Positions 47,878 through 58,834 of a stretch of 64,000 nt of DNA are shown in pieces. The notes beneath the pieces were generated by a model. It was not told the DNA's origin, did not search any database, and worked only from the letters and a program-made list of their open reading frames with translations. The translations under genes were made by a program, and so were the position numbers. Positions within the stretch are counted from its first letter, which is position 1. Every line of letters begins with the position of its first letter. Source of the stretch: Streptosporangium amethystogenes (GTDB lineage: Bacteria; Actinomycetota; Actinomycetes; Streptosporangiales; Streptosporangiaceae); NCBI RefSeq assembly GCF_000721075.1, contig NZ_JOEQ01000010.1, forward strand, positions 62,001-126,000, read 5' to 3'.

Positions 47878-48738
47878 TCAGCCCAGCTCGCGGGCGCGCC
47901 TCTCCGCGGCCTCGACCACGTTGGTGAGCAGCATGGCCCGGGTCATCGGGCCCACACCACCGGGGTTGGGGGTGAGGAAGCCCGCGACCTCCTCGACGCC
48001 GGGGGCGATGTCACCGGCGATCTTCCCGTCGACCCGGGAGACGCCGACGTCCAGCACGGCGGCGCCCGGCTTCACCATGTCCGCGGTGATCAGATGCGGC
48101 ACCCCGGCCGCGGCGACGACGATGTCGGCGCGCCTGGTGTGGGCCGCGAGGTCCTGGGTGCCGGTGTGGCAGAGGGTGACCGTGGCGTTCTCCGAGCGGC
48201 GGGTCAACAGCAGGCCGAGCGAGCGGCCCACGGTGATACCGCGGCCGACCACGACGACCTCCGCCCCCTTGAGCGGCACCCCGTACTCCTGCAGGAGCAC
48301 GACGATGCCGTACGGCGTGCAGGGCAGCGGCGCGTCGACCATGTGGACCAGACGGCCCAGGTTGGCCGGGTGGAGACCGTCGGCGTCCTTCGCCGGGTCC
48401 ATCCGCTCGATCAGCGCCTGCGTGTCGAGGTGACGGGGCAGCGGGAGCTGGACGATGTAGCCGGTGCACTCCTCGGAGGCGTTGAGCTCGTCGACGACCG
48501 CCTCGACCTCGGCCTGGGTGGCGTTCTCCGGCAGGTCCCTGCGGAGGGAGGAGATGCCGACCTCCGCGCAGTCGCGGTGCTTGCCCGCCACGTAGATCTG
48601 GCTGCCCGGGTCCTCTCCCACCAGAACCGTGCCGAGCCCGGGGACGATGCCCCGCTCCTTCAGCGCGGCCACCCGCACCGTGAGGTCCGCCTTGATCTTT
48701 GCCGCTGTGGCCTTGCCGTCGAGAATCCGCGCACTCAT
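47878..48738 (-). CDS. folD: Bifunctional methylenetetrahydrofolate dehydrogenase/cyclohydrolase
   Basis: 286 residues; interconverts 5,10-methylene- and 10-formyl-tetrahydrofolate. Recognised motifs are [18 protein letters not shown] (catalytic Lys), [27 protein letters not shown], the NADP site [13 protein letters not shown], and [15 protein letters not shown] at the C-terminus. It provides formyl-folate for PurH and PurN, encoded just upstream on the same strand (49.1-51.3 kb). Confidence 0.97.
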   Translation of the reverse strand: MSARILDGKATAAKIKADLTVRVAALKERGIVPGLGTVLVGEDPGSQIYVAGKHRDCAEVGISSLRRDLPENATQAEVEAVVDELNASEECTGYIVQLPLPRHLDTQALIERMDPAKDADGLHPANLGRLVHMVDAPLPCTPYGIVVLLQEYGVPLKGAEVVVVGRGITVGRSLGLLLTRRSENATVTLCHTGTQDLAAHTRRADIVVAAAGVPHLITADMVKPGAAVLDVGVSRVDGKIAGDIAPGVEEVAGFLTPNPGGVGPMTRAMLLTNVVEAAERRARELG

Positions 48739-48751
48739 ACCGCTAACCCTC

Positions 48752-48934
48752 TCACGAGGACGAACCGCGCTCCGCTTCCCTCCGCTCGATGATCCTGCGG
48801 GTGAAGGGGATCCACTCCACGACCCGCCCGCCGAGGTAGGCCGCGCCGAGCGCGATGATGATCATCATCAGGGGGCTGCCCCAGAAACCCTGCATGATCA
48901 CGAAGGCGTGCAGGGCATGGTCGAGCAGTGGCAT
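48752..48934 (-). CDS. Small membrane protein upstream of folD
   Basis: 60 residues. GGAG lies 7 bases before the ATG. A hydrophobic segment (about 17-36, [20 protein letters not shown]) is followed by a basic amphipathic tail ([15 protein letters not shown]). It ends 13 bases before folD, so the two are probably co-transcribed. No family recognised. Confidence 0.65.
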   Translation of the reverse strand: MPLLDHALHAFVIMQGFWGSPLMMIIIALGAAYLGGRVVEWIPFTRRIIERREAERGSSS

Positions 48935-49033
48935 GAGGGATCTCCGCGGCAGGAACGAAAGGGATGCTTCAGACTAACCGCAGGCCAAACCTTTTTCGCC
49001 CAAGTAATTCTGTCTAATTGGCCACTCTCTTAT

Positions 49034-49079
49034 CTCCCGGGTGCGGCTGCCGCACGGGTACGGCAGCCGCACCCGGGAG
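49034..49079 (-). terminator. Very strong terminator after purH
   Basis: Perfect 19-bp GC-rich arms (49034-49052 and 49061-49079) with an 8-base loop, starting 7 bases after the purH stop. Confidence 0.92.
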
Positions 49080-49085
49080 CGGAGA

Positions 49086-50630
49086 TCAGTGGAAGAAGTG
49101 ACGGGTACCGGTGAAGTAGAGGGTCACCCCCGCCGCCTCGGCCGCGGCGATGACCTCCTCGTCCCTGATCGAGCCGCCCGGCTCCACGACCGCCTTCACT
49201 CCCGCGTCGATGAGGATCTGCAGGCCGTCGGCGAAGGGGAAGAACGCGTCGGAGGCCGCCACGGCCCCCTGGACGCGCTCGCCCGCCCGGGAGACCGCGA
49301 GCCGCGCCGAGTCGACCCGGTTGACCTGGCCCATGCCGACGCCCACGCTCGCACCGTCCGCGGCCAGCAGGATCGCGTTGGACTTCACCGAGCGGCACGC
49401 CCTCCAGGCGAAGGCCAGGTCCGCGAGGACCTCGCCGGAGGCGGCGGGCCCCGCCTTCAGTTCCCAGGTGGACGGGTCGTCGCCCGGGGCGTCGACCCGG
49501 TCGGCGTTCTGCACCAGCAGGCCGCCGTCGATCCGGCGGAACTCCAGCGGGTTGGACGGCCCCCGCGGGCAGGCCAGCAGCCGGATGTTCTTCTTCCCGG
49601 TGAGCTGCGTCAGCGCCTCGGCCGTGTAGGAGGGGGCCACCACGACCTCGGTGAACACCTCGGCGATCTGGCGGGCCAGCTCCTCGGTAACCTCCGCGTT
49701 GACCGCGATCACGCCGCCGTACGCCGAGACGGGGTCGCAGGCGTGTGCCTTGCGGTGCGCCTCGGCGACGTCGGCGCCGACCGCGATGCCGCACGGGTTC
49801 TGGTGCTTGATGATCGCCACGGCGGGACCGTCGAAGTCCCATGCCGCCCGCCAGGCGGCGTCGGCGTCCAGGTAGTTGTTGTAGGACATCTCCTTGCCGT
49901 GCAGCTGCTCGGAGTCCGCCAGGCCGGCTTTCCCGCTGGAGTAAAGAGCCGCGCCCTGGTGCGGGTTCTCGCCGTAGCGCAGCGGTGACTTGAGCTCCCA
50001 GGCCGCGCCCAGGTAACCCGGCCACACGCCATCCTCGGCCGCGTAGACGTCCGCGAACCAGGTGGCCACCGCGGTGTCGTAGGCGGCGGTGTGCGCGTAC
50101 GCGGCGGCGGCCAGACGGCGGCGCTCGGTGAGGGTGAAGCCGCCCGCGGCGACCGCGGCGAGCACGTCACCGTAGGAGGCCGGGTCGACCACGACCGCGG
50201 CGGTGCCGTGGTTCTTGGCCCCGGCCCGGATCATCGCGGGACCGCCGATGTCGATCTGCTCCACGCACTCGGCGTCGGAGGCGCCCGAGGCCACGGTCTC
50301 CTGGAACGGGTAGAGGTTGACCACCACCAGCTCGAACGGCTCGATCTCCAGCTCTTCGAGCTGCTTGACGTGGGAGGGGTTGCCGCCGTCGGCCAGCAGG
50401 CCGGCGTGCACGCGCGGGTGCAGCGTCTTGACCCGGCCGTCGAGGCACTCGGGGAAGCCGGTCAGCGACTCGACGGGAGTGACGGGGACGCCGAAAGAGG
50501 TGATCTTCGCGGCGGTGCCCCCGGTGGAGACGATCTCCACACCCGCGGCGTCGAGCCCACGGGCCAACTCCTCCAGCCCGCTCTTGTCATACACCGCGAT
50601 CAACGCGCGCCGGATGGCGATGCGGGTCAC
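49086..50630 (-). CDS. purH: AICAR transformylase / IMP cyclohydrolase
   Basis: 514 residues; the last two steps of de novo IMP synthesis. The N-terminal cyclohydrolase has [51 protein letters not shown] and NLYPFQETV. The C-terminal transformylase has the Lys-His catalytic segment [14 protein letters not shown] and ends [12 protein letters not shown] and [11 protein letters not shown]. The purN gene is 45 bases upstream, forming a purNH pair. A very strong terminator follows. Confidence 0.98.
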   Translation of the reverse strand: MTRIAIRRALIAVYDKSGLEELARGLDAAGVEIVSTGGTAAKITSFGVPVTPVESLTGFPECLDGRVKTLHPRVHAGLLADGGNPSHVKQLEELEIEPFELVVVNLYPFQETVASGASDAECVEQIDIGGPAMIRAGAKNHGTAAVVVDPASYGDVLAAVAAGGFTLTERRRLAAAAYAHTAAYDTAVATWFADVYAAEDGVWPGYLGAAWELKSPLRYGENPHQGAALYSSGKAGLADSEQLHGKEMSYNNYLDADAAWRAAWDFDGPAVAIIKHQNPCGIAVGADVAEAHRKAHACDPVSAYGGVIAVNAEVTEELARQIAEVFTEVVVAPSYTAEALTQLTGKKNIRLLACPRGPSNPLEFRRIDGGLLVQNADRVDAPGDDPSTWELKAGPAASGEVLADLAFAWRACRSVKSNAILLAADGASVGVGMGQVNRVDSARLAVSRAGERVQGAVAASDAFFPFADGLQILIDAGVKAVVEPGGSIRDEEVIAAAEAAGVTLYFTGTRHFFH

Positions 50631-50675
50631 TTCGTGCTCCTCCTGGTTGGTTCCGGTTTCTCCGGGGCGCCCGGC

Positions 50676-51296
50676 TCATCCACCGGGTCGTCCGAATCGA
50701 ACAGTCCTGCCGGTGACGGTCCAGCCCTCGCGGGCCATCCGGCCGACGGTGTCGACGAGCAGATGACGCTCGACGGACTTGATGCGCTCGTGCAGTGCCG
50801 CCTCGTCGTCGTCGTCCAGCACGGGCACGGCCTCCTGGGCGATGATCGGCCCGGTGTCGACGCCCGCGTCGGCGAGCATCACGGTGCAGCCGGTGACGCG
50901 CACGCCGTACGAGAGCGCGTCACGCACACCGTGCGCCCCCGGGAAGGAGGGCAGCAGCGCGGGATGGGTGTTGAGGACCGGGAAGGCCTCCAACGTCGGC
51001 TTGCCGAGAATCCTCATGAACCCCGCGCAGACCACGAGGTCCGGCCGGTACGCCGCGATGCGGGCGGCGAGCGCCCGATCCCAGTCCTCGCGGGTGGGGT
51101 GGTCGGCCACCCTCTCCACGAAGGTCGGCACCCCCGCGCGCTGCGCACGGGCCAGCCCCTCGACACCGCCGCGATCGGCGCCCACCGCCACCACACTGGC
51201 GCCGTAGGTCTCGTCTGCAACAGCGTCCAGAAGGGCCTGTAGGTTGGTTCCAGAACCGGACACGAGGACCACAAGCCGAACGGCCTGGGATGACAC
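50676..51296 (-). CDS. purN: Phosphoribosylglycinamide formyltransferase
   Basis: 206 residues from a GTG with GGAG 8 bases upstream; a longer frame is not supported. It transfers formyl from 10-formyl-THF to GAR in purine synthesis. Motifs: VSGSGTNLQALLDAV (phosphate site), GFMRILGKPTLEAFPVLNTHPALLPSFPGAH (catalytic Asn and His) and the catalytic Asp in VTGCTVMLADAGVDTGPII. It is coupled with purH downstream. Confidence 0.97.
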   Translation of the reverse strand: MSSQAVRLVVLVSGSGTNLQALLDAVADETYGASVVAVGADRGGVEGLARAQRAGVPTFVERVADHPTREDWDRALAARIAAYRPDLVVCAGFMRILGKPTLEAFPVLNTHPALLPSFPGAHGVRDALSYGVRVTGCTVMLADAGVDTGPIIAQEAVPVLDDDDEAALHERIKSVERHLLVDTVGRMAREGWTVTGRTVRFGRPGG

Positions 51297-51375
51297 CGAC
51301 GCACTCCATTCGGACGGGGACTCACGCCGCTGCAAGGGTATCGGCCTGTCCGAACGAACGATGCAAGGAGGTCAG

Positions 51376-51786
51376 GTGACACTGCCGGTCCAGGTACGGC
51401 CCACCGAGAGCGCCGGGCGAAGGGCCCTGTGGCTCGCGGTCACCGCGGTGGTGATGACGTTGCTGCTCCCCCTCGCGGGACTCGCCATGGCGATTTTCGC
51501 TCTTGTCACCTCAATCCGTGCGATCCCCGCGCTGCGTTCCGTCCCCAAACCTGTCGGCACCGCCGTGGCGGGCATCGTGCTCTCCGCCGGGGCGCTGCTG
51601 GTGTCGACCGGGGTGACCGCGATGCAGTTCTACTTCGGCGACGAGCTGAGCGCCTACACCGAGTGCGGTAAGGGAGCGGGCACCGTCTCGGCGCAGAACG
51701 AGTGCGTGGAGCGGCTTGAGCGGGCCATGGAGAAGAAGATGCCCTTCGTCCAGCCCGGCCAGCTGCAGTTTCCCTTCCCTCCCTGA
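51376..51786 (+). CDS. Small membrane protein of unknown function
   Basis: 136 residues from a GTG close behind AAGGAGG (4-base spacing). Two hydrophobic helices (about 20-45 and 55-78) are followed by a 55-residue extracytoplasmic tail with two cysteines (near 91 and 104) that may pair, ending in a Pro/Phe-rich stretch. No family recognised. It is divergent from purN and convergent with the PerM gene. Confidence 0.78.
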   Translation: MTLPVQVRPTESAGRRALWLAVTAVVMTLLLPLAGLAMAIFALVTSIRAIPALRSVPKPVGTAVAGIVLSAGALLVSTGVTAMQFYFGDELSAYTECGKGAGTVSAQNECVERLERAMEKKMPFVQPGQLQFPFPP

Positions 51787-51847
51787 GCGGGCCGCCTGAG
51801 CGAACTGTCCTGGACGAGGCGGCCGGGCGCGTGATCCGCGGCGGCGC

Positions 51848-53509
51848 TCAGTCGCGGTCCCAGGCGTAGGGGTCGACGTAGATCACATGGCCGCCCTTGT
51901 CGTCGGTCTCGTCGACGATGTCGCGCCGGGGTGGGCGCGGCGGCTCGGGACGGTGGGCCTTCGGCGAGCTCTCCGCGGCGGCCGAGGCGTGCTCGTCCTC
52001 CCAGTCGTCCCTGATGACCGGGATCGGCTGGGTGTCGCACTCCGTGGCGTCCAGCCAGTGACCGGGGAGCTTGCGGAGCTCCTCCGACTCCGCGAAGCCG
52101 ACCTTGCTGGCCACCGAGCCGGCGGCCTTGGCGATCTTGACTCCGGCCTTGCGGACCGGCGCGGTGGCCGTGCCGACCCTGGCCGCCGCCTTGGTGACCG
52201 TCGTGTTGTGCCCCCGGAAGATCAGCCACCAGTTGGCCAGCCCGGCGGCGATCCCCGCCGCGACCCCCACCTCCAGCGTCACCGAGAGCATCACCTCCCA
52301 CCCTTCCGGCCCCACCGCGGACAGCCTCGTGCCACCGAGCGGGCCACCGGAGAGCGCCGCCAGCAGACCCGCCACCGCCCCGGTCGCCAGCCCGCAGGCG
52401 AACCCCCACAGCGGTGCCCCCTCGTACGAAGGGGAGGGCGAGATCCGGACGACCAGAACGCCCGCCACCGCGCCGGCCAGGAAAGGCACTGCGATCACGA
52501 CCATCACCCAGGCCGAGGTCGGGCCCGCCTCCGGCAGCGCGCCCAGGATCGGCAGGCTCGGCACCGTGCCCAGTTGCACGCCTGTCGGCGCGACCAGCGT
52601 GCCGGTGCCGACCGCGAAACCAGGTCCCGCGATGTAGGCCATGCCCCAGATGACGGCGTTGAGCAGGTAGAGCCCCTGGATCAGCAGGAGCAGCAGCCCG
52701 CCCACGAACCCCGGAGAAAGGATCCCGGACAGCTCCCCGACCTGCCCGAAGTTGACCGTGACGGCCCCGAGCACCATGACGGCGCCCGCCACGAGCATGA
52801 TCATCAGTGCGGCGAACGTACCGACCACCACCGAGCGCAGCCGCTCGGGCAGCAGGCGCAGCATCGATCGCCAGGGCCCGATCGTCCTGGCGACGGCCAC
52901 GGAGCCCGCGATGAAGGCCAGTACCAGGTGGCTGACCAGTACTTCACCGAGGAAGGGCTGGGTGATCTCGTTCCTGGCGACCAGCGCGATGATCCCGGCC
53001 AGCAGCGCGTACGGCGCCGCCAGTGAGATGCCCGCCTGGGCGATCAGGATCAGCTGTGCCTTGCGGCGGGCGTTGGACGCCTCCTTGGGAGTGTTCTTGG
53101 GCAGCCGGGCGGGCAGCCGGAGCCGCAGGTCCGCGTCCCTGGCCATCCACATCCCGGCGCGGTACAGCAGGAAGGCGGGCAGGACCGTCAGTCCGAGCGG
53201 GAGCAGGCCCACCGAGCCGCCGGGGATCGCGAAGCCCGCGTGGTGCGCGGCCAGCCAGAGCTGCGAGGCGGTACGGAACACCGCGGGCAGACCGGAGCCG
53301 AGCGCGCCGCGCGGTGCGGCGATCCAGCCGACCAGGGTGAGCGTGGTGAGCACCGCCAGCCCCACGCCGAGCGTCCAGGCGGCCGCGAGCATCCCGGAGA
53401 CGGGAAGCGGCCGGCGGACGTCGTCGTCGTCACCCGTGAGGCCGGGCAGGGGGATGCGGCTGAGGACGTTGCGGGGAGCCGTCCGGAGCTGATCGAAGAG
53501 GGCCGTCAC
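51848..53509 (-). CDS. perM: PerM/DUF6350 polytopic membrane protein
   Basis: 553 residues from a GTG (53509). About ten hydrophobic helices fill residues 40-430, and the last 120 residues are a charged cytoplasmic tail rich in Glu, Asp, Lys and Pro. Position between sucCD and purNH is the same as that of M. tuberculosis perM (Rv0955), a membrane protein needed for division under low magnesium and persistence. That synteny, with size and topology, is the basis for the name. An upstream frame extension lacks any start with a ribosome site. Confidence 0.8.
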   Translation of the reverse strand: MTALFDQLRTAPRNVLSRIPLPGLTGDDDDVRRPLPVSGMLAAAWTLGVGLAVLTTLTLVGWIAAPRGALGSGLPAVFRTASQLWLAAHHAGFAIPGGSVGLLPLGLTVLPAFLLYRAGMWMARDADLRLRLPARLPKNTPKEASNARRKAQLILIAQAGISLAAPYALLAGIIALVARNEITQPFLGEVLVSHLVLAFIAGSVAVARTIGPWRSMLRLLPERLRSVVVGTFAALMIMLVAGAVMVLGAVTVNFGQVGELSGILSPGFVGGLLLLLIQGLYLLNAVIWGMAYIAGPGFAVGTGTLVAPTGVQLGTVPSLPILGALPEAGPTSAWVMVVIAVPFLAGAVAGVLVVRISPSPSYEGAPLWGFACGLATGAVAGLLAALSGGPLGGTRLSAVGPEGWEVMLSVTLEVGVAAGIAAGLANWWLIFRGHNTTVTKAAARVGTATAPVRKAGVKIAKAAGSVASKVGFAESEELRKLPGHWLDATECDTQPIPVIRDDWEDEHASAAAESSPKAHRPEPPRPPRRDIVDETDDKGGHVIYVDPYAWDRD

Positions 53510-53848
53510 AGTAGTCGATGGTCTCAGGATCTTCGGTGCGGAAGAGACTTCCGCGCCCCGCGTGTCGCGGACGGCGTGACAGAAGCGGCCTGTGGTATCC
53601 CGGCGAAGCCGGTCCGGCTCACCTCGCGCGCCGCACACGGTCCTCCCCGTGCCATCCCGGCGGTCACCGGTATGGGAGAGCGGATATCGGTGACGTCCGG
53701 AACGGTGAAGGGCGCCCGGCGGGATGCCGGGCGCCCTCGGTCGTGCTCGGTGCGGTGGAACCCGCACGGTGCCGGCGACGGGGGCGCCGCCGGATCGCGC
53801 GGCACCGTGCCGCGTTCGCTCACCCGGGACCTGCGTCCCGGCCCCCCG
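53510..53848. other. Intergenic region between sucD and perM
   Basis: 339 bases. It holds two hairpins that can end the sucCD transcript and presumably the perM promoter. Small frames here are not supported by ribosome sites. Confidence 0.6.
53710..53736 (-). terminator. Terminator after sucD
   Basis: Perfect 11-bp arms GGGCGCCCGGC / GCCGGGCGCCC with a 5-base loop. A second pair, CACGGTGCCG / CGGCACCGTG, lies nearer sucD at about 53765-53808. Confidence 0.75.
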
Positions 53849-54724
53849 CTAGAGGGACTGGATGAGCTCGCGCATCAGGCGGGCGGTCTCGCTCGGGGTC
53901 TTGCCGACGCGGACGCCGACCTTCTCCAGAGCGTCCTTCTTGGCCTGGGCGGTACCGGCCGAGCCGGACACGATCGCGCCCGCGTGGCCCATGGTCTTGC
54001 CCTCGGGAGCGGTGAAGCCCGCCACGTAGGCGACGACCGGCTTGGTGACGTGCTGCTCGATGTAGGCGGCCGCGCGCTCCTCGGCGTCGCCGCCGATCTC
54101 GCCGATCATCACGATCGCGTCGGTGCCCGGGTCGTCCTGGAAGGCCTGCAGCGCGTCGATGTGCGTGGTGCCGATGACCGGGTCGCCGCCGATGCCCACC
54201 GCGCTGGAGAAGCCGATGTCACGCAGCTCGTACATGAGCTGGTAGGTCAGCGTGCCCGACTTCGAGACCAGGCCGATGCGACCGGCGCTGGTGATGTCGG
54301 CCGGGATGATGCCCGCGTTGGAGGCGCCGGGCGAGGCGATGCCGGGGCAGTTCGGCCCGATGATGCGGGTCTTGCCGCCCTTGGCGACCGCGTAGGCCCA
54401 GAACTCGGTGGTGTCGTGGATCGGGACACCCTCGGTGATGACCACACAGAGCGGGATCTCTGCGTCGATGGCCTCCTTGACGGCGTCCTTGGTGAACGCC
54501 GGGGGCACGAAGACGACCGACACGTCGGCGCCGGTCTCCTTCATGGCCTCGGCGACGGTGCCGAAGACGGGCAGGCCCTCGTGGACGGTGCCGGCCTTGC
54601 GGGCGTTGACACCGCCGACGACGGCGGCACCGGAGGCGAGCATGCGGCGGGTGTGCTTGGTGCCCTCACCACCGGTCATGCCCTGAACGATGATCTTGCT
54701 GTTCTCGGTCAGCCAGATGGCCAT
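53849..54724 (-). CDS. sucD: Succinyl-CoA synthetase alpha subunit
   Basis: 291 residues. It binds CoA ([20 protein letters not shown] near residue 13) and carries the phospho-histidine in [15 protein letters not shown] (near 245). [11 protein letters not shown] is the subunit signature. It makes succinyl-CoA reversibly with nucleotide cleavage in the TCA cycle. Its ATG overlaps the sucC stop by one base (TAATG). Confidence 0.98.
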   Translation of the reverse strand: MAIWLTENSKIIVQGMTGGEGTKHTRRMLASGAAVVGGVNARKAGTVHEGLPVFGTVAEAMKETGADVSVVFVPPAFTKDAVKEAIDAEIPLCVVITEGVPIHDTTEFWAYAVAKGGKTRIIGPNCPGIASPGASNAGIIPADITSAGRIGLVSKSGTLTYQLMYELRDIGFSSAVGIGGDPVIGTTHIDALQAFQDDPGTDAIVMIGEIGGDAEERAAAYIEQHVTKPVVAYVAGFTAPEGKTMGHAGAIVSGSAGTAQAKKDALEKVGVRVGKTPSETARLMRELIQSL

Positions 54725-55905
54725 TACGCACCTACCGCAGCGAGTTCGGCGGCGCGCTTGGCCGCATCGTCCATGGTGTCCACCAGTTCGACGCCGGACA
54801 ACTTGGCGTCGGAGAGAATCTGACGCCCGAGTTCGGCGTTGTTGCCGTCCAGCCGGACGACCAGCGGGCGGCTCACGGCCTCGCCGCGGGACTCCAGCAG
54901 CTGGAAGGCCGAGACGATGCCGTTGGCGACCGCGTCACAGGCGGTGATGCCGCCGAAGACGTTGACGAAGATCGACTTCACCGCGGGGTCGGAGATGATG
55001 ATCTCCAGGCCGGCCGCCATCACCTCGGCCGAGGCACCGCCGCCGATGTCGAGGAAGTTGGCGGGCTTGGGCTGGCCGGGGAAGGCCTCGCCGGCGTAGG
55101 CGACGACGTCCAGGGTCGACATGACCAGACCCGCACCGTTGCCGATGATGCCGACGGAGCCGTCGAGCTTGACGTAGTTGAGGTCCTTGGCCTTGGCCGC
55201 GGCCTCCAGCGGGTCTTCGGCGGCCTTGTCCTCAAGGGCCGCGTGGTCCTGCTGACGGAAGGACGCGTTGTCGTCGAGGGTGACCTTGCCGTCGAGGGCC
55301 TTCACCTGACCGTCCGCGGACAGGATCATCGGGTTGACCTCGACGAGCGAGGCGTCCTCGTCGACGAAGGCGCACCAGAGCTTCTCGATGAGGTCGGCGG
55401 CGCCGTCGAGCGACGCCTCCGGCAGGCCGCCGGCCTGGGCGATCTCGCGGGCCTTGGCCCGGTCGATACCGTCCAGGGGGGAGATCGGAACCTGCGCCAC
55501 CTTCTCGGGGTTGGTGTGCGCGACCTCTTCGATCTCCATACCACCCGCGGCGGAGCAGATGGCGAGGAACGTACGGTTCGCGCGGTCGAGCAGGAAGGAG
55601 AAGTAGTACTCCTCCGCGATCGCGCTGGCCTCCTCGACCAGGACCTTGTGGACCGTGTGGCCCTTGATGTCCATGCCGAGGATGTCGGTGGCCTTGCTTG
55701 CGGCGTCGGCGGCGTCGTCCGCCACCTTCACGCCACCGGCCTTGCCGCGGCCACCGGTCTTGACCTGGGCCTTGACGACGACACGGCCGGTCAGCTGCTC
55801 GGCTGCCGCCCGTGCCTCCTCCACGGTGTGCGCGACGATACCGCGCGGCACCGGGATGCCGTACTCCGCGAAGAGCTCCTTCGCCTGATGTTCGAACAGG
55901 TCCAC
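54724..55905 (-). CDS. sucC: Succinyl-CoA synthetase beta subunit
   Basis: 393 residues. An ATP-grasp domain at the N-terminus ([37 protein letters not shown]) is followed by the CoA-ligase domain with [29 protein letters not shown] and [18 protein letters not shown]. It determines nucleotide choice and pairs with SucD. Translation is coupled with sucD by a one-base overlap. The GTG start is 12 residues before the conserved EYGIPVP motif, as usual. Confidence 0.98.
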   Translation of the reverse strand: MDLFEHQAKELFAEYGIPVPRGIVAHTVEEARAAAEQLTGRVVVKAQVKTGGRGKAGGVKVADDAADAASKATDILGMDIKGHTVHKVLVEEASAIAEEYYFSFLLDRANRTFLAICSAAGGMEIEEVAHTNPEKVAQVPISPLDGIDRAKAREIAQAGGLPEASLDGAADLIEKLWCAFVDEDASLVEVNPMILSADGQVKALDGKVTLDDNASFRQQDHAALEDKAAEDPLEAAAKAKDLNYVKLDGSVGIIGNGAGLVMSTLDVVAYAGEAFPGQPKPANFLDIGGGASAEVMAAGLEIIISDPAVKSIFVNVFGGITACDAVANGIVSAFQLLESRGEAVSRPLVVRLDGNNAELGRQILSDAKLSGVELVDTMDDAAKRAAELAAVGA

Positions 55906-56181
55906 GAGGGTCCGTCCTTGCTTGTCCGGCTGGTGTATAGATCTGAGTGGGCCGGCTCCACGATCGAAGGGGGAGCGCGGCGGTTTTGCGCCAATGAAGC
56001 GTAGCCCGCCTTATGGCATGGCCAGGTAACCGGGTCCCAGATCGCGCATCCCGAATGTTGTTCGCGTCACCGTCCTCGGACGCCGCCCGGCACCTGTCGC
56101 CAGACCGGTGTGGCCTGGCCGGCTACGCAAAGACCCGCCGGCGAGAGGAGGCGCGGGCATCCCGAACCTCGTCGGAACTCG

Positions 56182-56589
56182 TCAGGCGGGCGAGGGGATC
56201 GCGCTCCGCACCCAGTCGACGATCTCCTGGGTGGTGGCGCCCGGGGTGAAGATCCGCGCGACGCCCATCTCCTGGAGTGCGGGCATGTCGGCCTCGGGGA
56301 TGATCCCGCCGCCGAACACCACGATGTCGCTCGCGTCGTTCTCCCTCAGCAGCTCCAGCACCCTGGCGAAGAGCGTCATGTGCGCGCCGGACAGGATGGA
56401 CAGCCCGATCGCCGCGGCGTCCTCCTGGATCGCGGTGCGCACCACCTGTTCCGGAGTCTGGTGCAGGCCCGTGTAGACGACCTCCATCCCGGCATCCCGA
56501 AGCGCCCTGGCCACGATCTTCACCCCTCTGTCATGGCCGTCCAGCCCCGGCTTGGCGATGACGACGCGGATCCTCGGCACGGCGTCCAT
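56182..56589 (-). CDS. icmB: Isobutyryl-CoA mutase small subunit-like, B12-binding protein
   Basis: 135 residues, only the cobalamin-binding domain. The ATG has GGAGGAGG 5 bases upstream. The B12 lower-ligand motif GLDGHDRG (residues 15-22) is intact, followed by GLSILSGAH and [11 protein letters not shown], both typical of the methylmalonyl-CoA mutase group. The length and sequence closely resemble Streptomyces IcmB, which pairs with IcmA to interconvert isobutyryl- and n-butyryl-CoA; a methylmalonyl-type mutase partner is the alternative. No large subunit is within the window. Nearness to sucCD fits short-chain acyl-CoA metabolism. Confidence 0.87.
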   Translation of the reverse strand: MDAVPRIRVVIAKPGLDGHDRGVKIVARALRDAGMEVVYTGLHQTPEQVVRTAIQEDAAAIGLSILSGAHMTLFARVLELLRENDASDIVVFGGGIIPEADMPALQEMGVARIFTPGATTQEIVDWVRSAIPSPA

Positions 56590-56809
56590 CCAGACCTCCT
56601 CCTCCGCGCTCTCCTCGCGACGTGGGAGCTGTCCACAGCGTAAGCCGGAGTCTTCCCGCCATTCCGCATTTCGCCCCCTCGGCGAGCGGTCCCGCCTGCC
56701 GTACGGCTCAAACTCGCGCAATCCGTGGCCGCGAGTTGTTGGTGCGCGCCATAGCCCGCGGGCCGGGGGTTGGCTAGCTTGGCGGATCTTGACTCCTGGG
56801 AGGAATCCG

Positions 56810-57700
56810 ATGAGACGGTGGGTCACTCTGCTCGCGGTCGTACTGGCCGGTTCGGTGCTGCCCATGTCGGCGGCGGAGGCGGCGGGAACGGCGGGTGCCG
56901 TGGTCGCGGGGGTGGCACCGCCGCCGTCTCCGGTGACGAGGCTGAGGCAGCAGTTCGGCGAGCACACGGGGCTGCGGATCTCCGACGTCGGACGCGTCTA
57001 TCGGGGCGGCAAGGCGGTGGTCACCATCTGGCGCAAGGGCCGGGTGGAGTTCGACGAGGCCGGGGTGTACGGCACGGACACGGTGGGACGGACCGAACTG
57101 GGCAAGGGGGCCGTGAAGGAGCTGGAACGACAGCTCGGCCAGCGGCTCGGCTCGACCCGGGTGATCTGTTTCCCGAACGAGGCGTACCTCTCCGGACCCG
57201 GCTACGAGACGTGGCTGCCCGAGGGGAAGACCTGGCTCGGACTGATCGGCCCGGCGAACATCAAGCAGACCGCCACCCTGCCGCAGATCGTCAACATCTT
57301 CGAGCCCGCCACCCTGGGCACGCTGCTGTCCCACACCGCCGTGCGCAGGAAGCTGCGCTCGGGCACGTTCCTGCAGGGCGCCGTGACGCTGCGCACGCTC
57401 TACAAGGTCTCCCCCTCGCTCCGCGACAGGCTGGCCGGGCCGCCCAAGGGCAGGAGCGCCGGGATCCCGGTCGGCTTCAGGCTCTGGCTGGACCGCTCGA
57501 ACCTGGTCCGCAGGCTGAGCACCACCTGGCGGCAGCCGCTCAGCGGCAGTCCGGGCAAGTACACGACCACGGTCGTGGACACCCGCTACACCGGCTGGGG
57601 CTCATCCGTCACCCTCGTTCCGCCGCCTCCCGAGGACACCGCCGACGCCGGCCGGGTCGGCGCCGACTTCCCCGAGCCGGCCGTCCTGCCGATCGGCTGA
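56810..57700 (+). CDS. Secreted LppX/LprG-like protein, copy 1
   Basis: 296 residues. ATG with GGGAGGA upstream. A signal peptide (1-25, ending AEA) with no lipobox cysteine makes it a soluble exported protein. The mature chain has the pattern shared by its two neighbours: [77 protein letters not shown] and [19 protein letters not shown]. These features resemble the half-barrel lipid-carrier fold of LppX/LprG lipoproteins, whose last strand often reads YSDWGxPVxIxAPP. The role is inferred as a lipid or hydrophobic-ligand carrier. First of three tandem paralogues. Confidence 0.85.
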   Translation: MRRWVTLLAVVLAGSVLPMSAAEAAGTAGAVVAGVAPPPSPVTRLRQQFGEHTGLRISDVGRVYRGGKAVVTIWRKGRVEFDEAGVYGTDTVGRTELGKGAVKELERQLGQRLGSTRVICFPNEAYLSGPGYETWLPEGKTWLGLIGPANIKQTATLPQIVNIFEPATLGTLLSHTAVRRKLRSGTFLQGAVTLRTLYKVSPSLRDRLAGPPKGRSAGIPVGFRLWLDRSNLVRRLSTTWRQPLSGSPGKYTTTVVDTRYTGWGSSVTLVPPPPEDTADAGRVGADFPEPAVLPIG

Positions 57701-57911
57701 ATCGCGAAAAAACAAATCTGACGGTCCGTGATTGACCGGAAACAAAATATCCGCACCGCCTTCCGACGCCCCGGGAGATGTCTCTGCACGAAATATGCAC
57801 GTTTAATTCAAGGTAATCCTCCAACTGCGCTATCCTTTCGTGATCTTGCACAGCGAGAGTGTGTCATCCCCTCCCCGACGGGGCGGAGGGGGCAGTCAGG
57901 AGGATTTTCCT

Positions 57912-58802
57912 TTGAAGCGATACATCGCCGGACTGGCGTGCGCCGCAACGGCCGTACTCGGCGCTCCGGCGCTGGCATCGACCGCGCACGCACAGGCCGC
58001 CGATCCGATCACCGCGCTGCAGGGCCAGCTCAAAAACGGCCATGGCGTCACCTACGTCGACACCATAAAGACGCAGGGCGGCTCCAAGAACACGATTGCC
58101 GGCCACCGTAAGGGTGAATTGCAGTTCGGCACCTCCGGGATCAGCGCGTCGGACCACACCACCCAGCTGCATTTCGATGAGGGTGCCCTCGCATTCAGCA
58201 CCGAAGAAGACGACGCCGAGGAAACCGAGGAGCAGAAGAAGCTCAGCAAGCTGATCGCCGGACTGGCCGAGCCCGAGCGAGTCGTCCGGGTCAAGAAAAA
58301 GGCGTACCTCTCGGGCGGGGCCTTTGGCCAGTTTCTGCCGCAGGACAAGCCCTGGCTCGGATATCCGGAGGACACGCTCGGCCTGACCGGCTCGATGGGC
58401 CAGGTCGTCAACGCCGCCGAGCCCGCGACCCTCAAGGCCCTCCTCGCGCACGCCACGGTCAAGAAGCCGACCGCCTACGCCGGGAAGATCACTTTCGGCG
58501 AGCTGCAGAAGGTCTCGCCGTGGTTCCGCGCGGCACAGGGCGGGGGGAAGCTCTCCGGCGAACAGGCCAAGATCATGATCAAGTGGAAGCTGTTCCTGAA
58601 CGCCGACCGGCTCCCCGCGAGACTGGCGACCTCGTACACGCAGTTCTCGGGTGGGTCGGCCTGGACCGTCGACACCCGCTACACCAACTGGGGTTCGAAG
58701 GTCACGATCGACGCCCCGCCGGCCGACCAGGTCGCCACGATGAAGGAGCTGCAGGCGGGCTTCGAGGCCGATACTCCCATCCCTCTACTGACCGTCAAGT
58801 GA
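57912..58802 (+). CDS. Secreted LppX/LprG-like protein, copy 2
   Basis: 296 residues from a TTG start that lies 8 bases after AGGAGG; an upstream frame extension is not needed. The signal peptide ends AHAQA and has no lipobox. The shared motifs are present: ALQGQLKNGHGVTYVD, KKAYLSGGAFGQFLPQDKPWLG, AEPATLKALLAHATV, FGELQKVSPWFR, WKLFLNADRLPARL and VDTRYTNWGSKVTIDAPP. An acidic, Glu-rich insertion (near residues 98-115) is unique to this copy. A strong terminator follows the gene, so it is separately transcribed from copy 3. Confidence 0.85.
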   Translation: MKRYIAGLACAATAVLGAPALASTAHAQAADPITALQGQLKNGHGVTYVDTIKTQGGSKNTIAGHRKGELQFGTSGISASDHTTQLHFDEGALAFSTEEDDAEETEEQKKLSKLIAGLAEPERVVRVKKKAYLSGGAFGQFLPQDKPWLGYPEDTLGLTGSMGQVVNAAEPATLKALLAHATVKKPTAYAGKITFGELQKVSPWFRAAQGGGKLSGEQAKIMIKWKLFLNADRLPARLATSYTQFSGGSAWTVDTRYTNWGSKVTIDAPPADQVATMKELQAGFEADTPIPLLTVK

Positions 58803-58834
58803 TCCTTCCGCACTGATCACACCCGGCACCGGAC

